A stretch of 45,154 nt of DNA from Acidobacteriota bacterium (GTDB taxonomy: Bacteria; Acidobacteriota; B3-B38; Guanabaribacteriales; JAGGZT01). Positions 40,433-45,154 of this stretch are shown here, one piece after another. The stretch is from the NCBI GenBank assembly GCA_021161905.1, contig JAGGZT010000045.1:1-45154 (forward strand), read 5' to 3'. The notes under the pieces are model-generated. The model ran no database searches and had not been told where the DNA came from. It saw only the letters and a program-made list of their open reading frames with translations. How positions within the stretch are numbered: position 1 is the first letter of the stretch; each line of letters begins with the position of its first letter. A program made the translations under genes and the position numbers.

Positions 40433-40868
40433 TTTGATGATGAGGCTCCTTGCGGGAGGGGAGCAGTTTATGGTGGAGAGTCATTTTGTTCAAGAGGTTA
40501 TCTCCTTTGAGAGGGTATATCGTGTCCCTGGCACTCCTCCCTATCTTGCTGGACTGGCTAATTTTCGAGGAACGGTACTTCCTTTGGCGAAACTCTCGGT
40601 TCTGCTTGGGCTTCTCGCCGGTGCTTCAAGGATGGGCTTGGTTATCTCCTTAGCGGGGCTTCAGCTTGGGCTTCTCGTCGAAGATGTCCTTGATGTGATT
40701 CCCTCCTATAAAATTGTGCATGAAGAGAAGGCGAAGCTTCCTGAAGAGGTGAAGCCAGAGTTCATCAAAGGGGCGGTCAGGGTTTCAGGGGAGCTTCTTT
40801 TCCTTCTTGATCTTCCAGCTATTATCGGGGAGGTCTTCCCCGGTTCCTTAGCAAGCAAGGGGGCGTAG
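40413..40868 (+). CDS. cheW: CheW-like coupling protein 2
   Basis: 151 residues of a single CheW-like domain: QFMVESHFVQEVI, LAGLANFRGTVLPLAKLSVL, LGLLVEDVLDVIPS. It is more divergent than the first CheW; in particular its second subdomain is shorter. GTG start at 40413 with a GGGAG site inside the end of cheW1; the ATGs at 40437/40440 lack one. Two CheW proteins beside two CheA proteins suggest each kinase may have its own coupler. Confidence 0.85.
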   Translation: MVEQRSDLMMRLLAGGEQFMVESHFVQEVISFERVYRVPGTPPYLAGLANFRGTVLPLAKLSVLLGLLAGASRMGLVISLAGLQLGLLVEDVLDVIPSYKIVHEEKAKLPEEVKPEFIKGAVRVSGELLFLLDLPAIIGEVFPGSLASKGA

Positions 40869-40899
40869 CCATTTTAAGACATAATTAGCGAGGTGAGAG

Positions 40900-41262
40900 A
40901 TGGGGAAAAGGGTTTTAATTGTTGATGATGCGATGTTTACCCGCACCTTGATCTCGGATATTTTAGCCAAAGCCGGCTACGAGATCGCGGGAGAGGCGGG
41001 GAGTGGTGTCGAGGCGATCGAGAAATACAAGGAGCTTTCACCCGATGTAGTGATAATGGACCTTATTATGCCCGATATGGGAGGGATAGAGGCGATAAAG
41101 AAGATAATAGCAGAGGACCCCAAGGCGAATATCATCGTTTGCAGTGCGATGGGACAGCAGGCGTTGGTTGTTGAGGCGATCGAAGCAGGAGCAAAGGATT
41201 TCATTGTGAAGCCCTTCCAGCCAGCGCAGATCCTCGACACCCTCTCCAAGGTGGTCAAATAG
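40900..41262 (+). CDS. cheY: CheY, single-domain response regulator
   Basis: 120 residues, a receiver domain only: D9/D10, phospho-acceptor D54 in VVIMDLIMP, the switch Ser in IIVCSAMGQQ and Lys in DFIVKPF. It resembles CheY of Thermotoga and Bacillus. It carries phosphoryl groups from CheA to the output; no flagellar genes are in view, so that output is unknown. GAGGTGAGAG ribosome site. Confidence 0.95.
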   Translation: MGKRVLIVDDAMFTRTLISDILAKAGYEIAGEAGSGVEAIEKYKELSPDVVIMDLIMPDMGGIEAIKKIIAEDPKANIIVCSAMGQQALVVEAIEAGAKDFIVKPFQPAQILDTLSKVVK

Positions 41263-41281
41263 ACAGAGCGGGTAGGAGGGG

Positions 41282-43231
41282 ATGGATATCTCCAAGTATC
41301 GAAAGCTGTTTTTTGAGGAGACGAGGGAGCATCTCTTAGCCCTGAACAACCTTCTTCTCGATCTGGAGAAGGACCCAGGGAGGAGGGATAATATCTCCGA
41401 GATCTTCCGCCTGGTGCACACCATCAAGGGAATGGCGGGGACGATGGGTTATCAGCCGATCGTCCAGCTCACCCATGAGCTGGAGAGTCTCCTTCTTCTC
41501 CTCAGAGAAGGAAGAGCCGATCCCACCCCGGAGATCGTGGAGATGCTCTTTACCGGTTTCGACCTTCTCCAAGCGCTGGTCGAGGCAGAGGCTAAGGGGA
41601 AAAAGGCTCCCGATATCAGCAGTTTCCTCTCTCGACTTACCCCTCTCATTGAGGGGTTGACTCGAGAAAGGGAGGAAGGAACCGCTGCCCCTGATTCTGT
41701 TAGGAGTTATGAAGCAGTTCCTTCTAAGGCGAAGGAGAGGAGGGTCTTTCAGGTCTCGGTCCGCATCTCTCCCAAGGCTCCGCTTAAAGGGGCGAGGGCA
41801 GGGGTGGTGATCACCCGCCTTAAGTCGGTTGGTGAGATAGTAAGCTCCTCTCATCCCCTCCCCGAGCTTATGAAGGGGGGGTTCGACCTTTCCTTCGAGA
41901 TCGTCATCGCTACCGGTTCCCAAAAGGGCGAAATAGAAGAGGTTCTCTCCACCGTGCCCGAGTTGGATGAGGTTCGGGTGGTTGAAGTGCTCCCTGAAGA
42001 GCCTTCTACCGAAGAGAGAGCTGAAGAAGAGAAAGAGGCTGGTTTCCTTCCCTTCTTCCATGAGGAGACCACTTCCATAAGGGTGGATATGAGCCGGTTG
42101 GACAGCCTGCTGAACCTGGTTGGTGAGCTTACCATCGCCCAAGGGAGGATCAGCAGGTTGGCGAGGGAGCGGGGTCTTTCCGAGCTTGAGGAAGCGGTGG
42201 TTCATCTGAGCCGGCTTACCTCTTCCATCAGGGAGGAGGTGATGGAGGCACGGATGGTTCCTGTTGCTCAGGTGTTCGATCTCTTCCCCCGATTCATCAG
42301 AGAGGCTTCCCGAGCTATGGGCAAGGAGGTGCAGTTGGTGCTCGAGGGTCGAGAGATGGAGCTGGACCGGATGCTTCTGGACAGGATCACCGAGCCGTTG
42401 GTCCATTTGATGCGGAATGCGTTAAGCCATGGGATAGAGCCACCGGAGGAACGGTTAAAAAGGGGAAAGCCAAGGGAAGGGACGGTTAAGCTTTCTGCGG
42501 AGAGAAGGAGGAACTTCTTCCACATTGAGGTGGCAGATGATGGAAGGGGGATTGATGTTAACCAGGTGGGAGAGGTTGCCCTTAAACTGGGGTTGGTTAG
42601 TGAGGAGGAGCTTGCCGGGATGAGCGAGAAGGAGCGACTTATGCTCATCGTCAAGCCCGGTTTCTCCACCTTGACCGAGGCTACTGAGGTCTCTGGTCGT
42701 GGTGTGGGTCTCGATGTAGTTATGAAGCAGGTGAGGTCCCTTGGAGGGGATTTCCTGATAAAGAGCGAATTGGGAAAGGGGACGAGTTTCACCATTATTC
42801 TTCCTCTTACCTTGGCTATTACCCGGGTTCTTCCGATAACGATAGGGGGTGAGAATTACCTTATTCCCCTCTCCTATATCGAAGAGATGGTAGAGCGTTC
42901 TGATGTAGATATAAAGAGGACCAAGGGACGGGATTTCCTATCCCACCGGGGGGAGTTGGTTCCCCTGCTCGAGCTTAGGGAGCTCCTCGGTATCCCCCCG
43001 GCTGGCAGTGATGATGGAGGGTTCATCCTGATAGTCGGTGCCGAAGGGAGAAAGGGAGCCTTTTCCATCGATTCCTTTGGCTCCCAGGAGGAGGTGATGG
43101 TCAAGCCGTTGCCTCCACTAAGGACCGCTCTTCCCTGTTTTTGCGGAACCACCATATTGGGGGGAGGGGAGGTTGTCCTTCTCTTCGATGTGATGGAATT
43201 AATATCGTTAGCAGTTTCCCCCCAGAAATGA
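41282..43231 (+). CDS. cheA: CheA histidine kinase 1 (complete)
   Basis: 649 residues with the classical order: Hpt/P1 (1-105, phospho-acceptor H46 in LVHTIKGMAG); a P2-like response-regulator-binding domain (about 158-245); dimerisation P3 (about 258-325, SIRVDMSRLDSLLNLVGEL); ATPase P4 (about 325-510, N-box LMRNALSHGIEPPEER, G1 VADDGRGIDV, G2 SGRGVGLDVV); and a CheW-like P5 (about 515-645). One N-box residue differs from the usual RNAxDHG (Ser for Asp), but the Asn is kept, so activity is expected. AGGAGGGG site. It phosphorylates CheY and CheB in response to receptor arrays. Confidence 0.95.
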   Translation: MDISKYRKLFFEETREHLLALNNLLLDLEKDPGRRDNISEIFRLVHTIKGMAGTMGYQPIVQLTHELESLLLLLREGRADPTPEIVEMLFTGFDLLQALVEAEAKGKKAPDISSFLSRLTPLIEGLTREREEGTAAPDSVRSYEAVPSKAKERRVFQVSVRISPKAPLKGARAGVVITRLKSVGEIVSSSHPLPELMKGGFDLSFEIVIATGSQKGEIEEVLSTVPELDEVRVVEVLPEEPSTEERAEEEKEAGFLPFFHEETTSIRVDMSRLDSLLNLVGELTIAQGRISRLARERGLSELEEAVVHLSRLTSSIREEVMEARMVPVAQVFDLFPRFIREASRAMGKEVQLVLEGREMELDRMLLDRITEPLVHLMRNALSHGIEPPEERLKRGKPREGTVKLSAERRRNFFHIEVADDGRGIDVNQVGEVALKLGLVSEEELAGMSEKERLMLIVKPGFSTLTEATEVSGRGVGLDVVMKQVRSLGGDFLIKSELGKGTSFTIILPLTLAITRVLPITIGGENYLIPLSYIEEMVERSDVDIKRTKGRDFLSHRGELVPLLELRELLGIPPAGSDDGGFILIVGAEGRKGAFSIDSFGSQEEVMVKPLPPLRTALPCFCGTTILGGGEVVLLFDVMELISLAVSPQK

Positions 43232-43245
43232 ATAAGGAGGGTTAG

Positions 43246-43872
43246 ATGAAGGATAAATTTAGTCCCACCCACCTCGATGCGATCAGGGAAGTCGCCTCCA
43301 TTGGTGCTGGTCATGCCGCTACCGCTCTTTATAACCTCGCTAAGCGGAAGATAATGATCGAGGTTCCCCAGGTGGGTTTTTATACTGTGGAGCATATAGT
43401 AGAGGCAATTGGCAATCCTGAGGAGGTGGAGACAGCGGTTATCTTTATCCTAAATGGCGGTATCGATGGAGCGGCGATGTTTATGCTTCCCTACCGCTCT
43501 GCTTTAAGGATGGTTAACCTGCTGGCTAAGAAGGAAGAGAGTCCCAATTTTGATGATGAGATAAACATCTCCCTATTGAAAGAGGTGGGTAACATCGTGG
43601 TTTCCTCCTGTCTTACTGGCCTCGGCGATTTTCTCCGCCTGAGGGTGCTCCCCTCCATCCCGATGTTGGTGGTGGACCAGGCAGCTGCCATCCTTACCTC
43701 GACCTATATCAGTTTTTTGAAAGAGGACGATACCTTCCTCCTTATAAAGACCAAGTTCGAGATGCAGGGGGAGAGTTCCCCATTTTTCGCTTACCTTATC
43801 CTTATCCCCCAGAAGGCTTCCCTTGAGGTCTTGGTGAATAAGCTCGAGGAGATCGTGGGCAAAGGGTTGTAG
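43246..43872 (+). CDS. cheC: CheC, CheY-phosphate phosphatase with one altered site
   Basis: 208 residues of the CheC/CheX/FliY family with two pseudo-symmetric active-site motifs (D/S-x3-E-x2-N-x22-P). The first reads DAIREVAS then, 22 residues on, P: the Asn is replaced by Ser. The second, SLLKEVGN-x22-P, is complete. It should dephosphorylate CheY-P through the second site and be stimulated by CheD, encoded in the same operon. AAGGAGGG site. The next gene starts immediately after its stop (TAGATG). Confidence 0.92.
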   Translation: MKDKFSPTHLDAIREVASIGAGHAATALYNLAKRKIMIEVPQVGFYTVEHIVEAIGNPEEVETAVIFILNGGIDGAAMFMLPYRSALRMVNLLAKKEESPNFDDEINISLLKEVGNIVVSSCLTGLGDFLRLRVLPSIPMLVVDQAAAILTSTYISFLKEDDTFLLIKTKFEMQGESSPFFAYLILIPQKASLEVLVNKLEEIVGKGL

Positions 43873-45154
43873 ATGGGAGAGGAGAAGAGGGGGGATAGGT
43901 CCTTTTTTCTTGAGGGGGAAGAGATCCTTGACCGTCTGCTCTCCCTCCTTTCCCAGTGGGAGAAGGGAGTTTCTCCTTCTCTCCTCTCAAAGATAATTGA
44001 GGAGCTCTTTCGTGAACTTCATACACTGAAGGGGACAGCAGGGAGCCATGGGTTTGCCGAGATAAGTGACCTCTGCCACTTGATGGAAAGGCTTATCGCC
44101 CTTGCTCGGGGAAGGATCGAAGCACTGGATGAGGGGGTTCGCTCTCTCATCCTCGATGGGGTGAATGTCCTCTCTCGGATGTTCGAGGGGGCTTCTAAAG
44201 GCAAGGTGGTGGAGGAGGGCGACCTTCCCCAGCGGATCTCCGCCAAGATAAAGAAGCTAAAGAAGATCAAGCCCAATACCTCCTCCCTTTCTCAAATAGA
44301 TGAGCGGATCATTTCTCCCCTTACTGAAGGAGAGAGGATAAGGCTTTCCACTGAGCTTTCTCGGGGCAGGCTCCTTTTCCGGGCGCGATATGAGTTCCCT
44401 CAAAAGAGATTGCGGAGTTTCCTTACCTTGGTCGAGGAGAGGGTGGTTTCTCCCCTCGTTAAGATAGCTCTGGTGCCAAGTGCGCTGACCGGGGGGAGGA
44501 TGGCGGTGGAGCTCTTCCTCTCCGCCCCTTCCGAGTATTCAGTAGAAAAGCTGGCAAAGGAGCTTTCCCTTGGGGGAAAGGCCCCTTCTGAACTCCTTCC
44601 CCTGATCCCTGGAAAAAGGGAGCCCATATTTCGAGGAGCCCCAAGGACAATACGAGTGGAGATCGCCCGACTTGACGAGCTTCTCAATCGGCTGGGCGAG
44701 CTGATGGTGGAGAAGGAGAAGCTTCGCGACCGATTCTCCGCCCTCATCAAGAAGGTTGGCTTTACCCAAGAGGTGAGGGAGATGGAGCAAGTTCTCCTCC
44801 GACTTGAGCGGAGGGTCTCCTCCCTCTTCGACCAGATGGTGACCGCGAGGATGATACCCATCTCGCAGATATTTGCCAAGTTGAAACGGCAGGCAGGAGC
44901 GATCGCCTCCCAGCTCAATAAGAGGGTGGAGGTGGCTATTAAAGGAGGAGAGACCGAGGTGGACGGGGTGCTCATCGAGCGCCTCTCTGATCCTTTAATC
45001 CACCTCATAAGGAACGCCATCGATCATGGGATCGAGGAGGGAGAGGAGAGGAGGAAGCGGGGCAAGCCGGAGAGGGGGAGGATTACCCTATCCGCGGAGC
45101 CCAAGGGGGGAAAGATCATCATCGAGGTGGCAGATGATGGGAGGGGGATCGATC
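43873..45154 (+). CDS. cheA: CheA histidine kinase 2 (partial, cut by window end)
   Basis: At least 427 residues; the frame stays open to the last base. An Hpt domain (about 10-120, H50 in FRELHTLKGTAGSHGF) is followed by a divergent middle domain (about 150-240: LFRARYEFPQKRLRSFL) in the place of P2. P3 is at about 255-335 (TIRVEIARLDELLNRLGELM), and the beginning of the ATPase domain shows LIHLIRNAIDHGIEEGEER and VADDGRGID. All expected kinase motifs up to the cut are canonical. It differs widely from the first CheA, so it is not a recent duplicate. The ATG abuts the cheC stop and has only a weak ribosome site, so it is probably translated by coupling. The rest of the ATPase and any P5 domain lie outside the window. 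Confidence 0.9.
   Translation, partial: MGEEKRGDRSFFLEGEEILDRLLSLLSQWEKGVSPSLLSKIIEELFRELHTLKGTAGSHGFAEISDLCHLMERLIALARGRIEALDEGVRSLILDGVNVLSRMFEGASKGKVVEEGDLPQRISAKIKKLKKIKPNTSSLSQIDERIISPLTEGERIRLSTELSRGRLLFRARYEFPQKRLRSFLTLVEERVVSPLVKIALVPSALTGGRMAVELFLSAPSEYSVEKLAKELSLGGKAPSELLPLIPGKREPIFRGAPRTIRVEIARLDELLNRLGELMVEKEKLRDRFSALIKKVGFTQEVREMEQVLLRLERRVSSLFDQMVTARMIPISQIFAKLKRQAGAIASQLNKRVEVAIKGGETEVDGVLIERLSDPLIHLIRNAIDHGIEEGEERRKRGKPERGRITLSAEPKGGKIIIEVADDGRGID

Noticed and set aside
1-45154. CRISPR arrays, tRNA/rRNA genes, IS elements or prophage
   Set aside because: No repeat-spacer pattern, cloverleaf, transposase or phage structural gene was seen on reading both strands by eye; a dedicated search was not possible.

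Overview
The window looks like chromosomal DNA of a Gram-negative, probably anaerobic heterotroph of the Acidobacteriota / Candidatus Aminicenantes kind. This is inferred from the gene content, not from a marker gene: a GWxTD-domain protein, a DUF5916 relic, a SusC-like TonB-dependent receptor with an N-terminal carboxypeptidase-regulatory domain, sulfatase-fold proteins fused to TPRs, and many secreted peptidases. I saw no rRNA, tRNA, CRISPR array, IS element or prophage gene.

Layout. (1) 1-12.8 kb is a set of small mixed operons: a short secreted protein with a terminator inside its last codons; secreted M14 and M28 metallopeptidases; a DUF5916 pseudogene; a secreted TPR protein; an MFS exporter followed by an S9 peptidase; a corrinoid (MetH-type) activation protein; a membrane family-2 glycosyltransferase; and a nitroreductase. 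(2) 12.9-14.5 kb holds a histidine phosphatase, then a decayed FMN-dependent glutamate synthase gene with a large internal deletion. (3) 14.6-19.6 kb is a redox operon: a cysteine-poor MvhD-like protein with a C-terminal winged helix, then two flavoproteins in which an HdrA-type FAD domain appears to be split across two overlapping genes by a GltD/NfnB-type NAD(P)H module. The second flavoprotein carries a further, iron-sulfur-poor HdrA copy. (4) 19.7-21.1 kb is a malic enzyme. (5) 21.1-26.9 kb is a leftward operon of a HEAT-repeat protein, a very large M14-type peptidase and a tiny basic protein. (6) 27.0-34.3 kb has a GWxTD-TPR protein, next to a relic of a paralogue, converging on two membrane or exported sulfatase-fold/TPR proteins. 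One of these has a cytoplasmic HTH and a membrane anchor; the other a C-terminal parvulin domain. Both have Thr where sulfatases carry formylglycine. (7) 34.7-37.4 kb is a TonB-dependent receptor. (8) 37.5 kb to the right edge is a nine-gene chemosensory operon, cheR-cheD-cheB-cheW-cheW-cheY-cheA-cheC-cheA', with the second cheA cut by the window end.

How it fits together. The four peptidases, the TonB receptor and the MFS exporter suit growth on peptides or polymers. Malic enzyme and the Hdr/Nfn-like flavoproteins would link NAD(P)H to low-potential electron carriers. The chemosensory operon has all soluble parts of a signalling pathway, including adaptation enzymes (CheR, CheB, CheD) and a phosphatase (CheC), but no receptor in view. 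Sigma-70-like promoters (TTGACN, 16-18 bp, TATAAT-like) can be read upstream of most operons and settle several start codons. Three pseudogenes suggest gene loss in progress.
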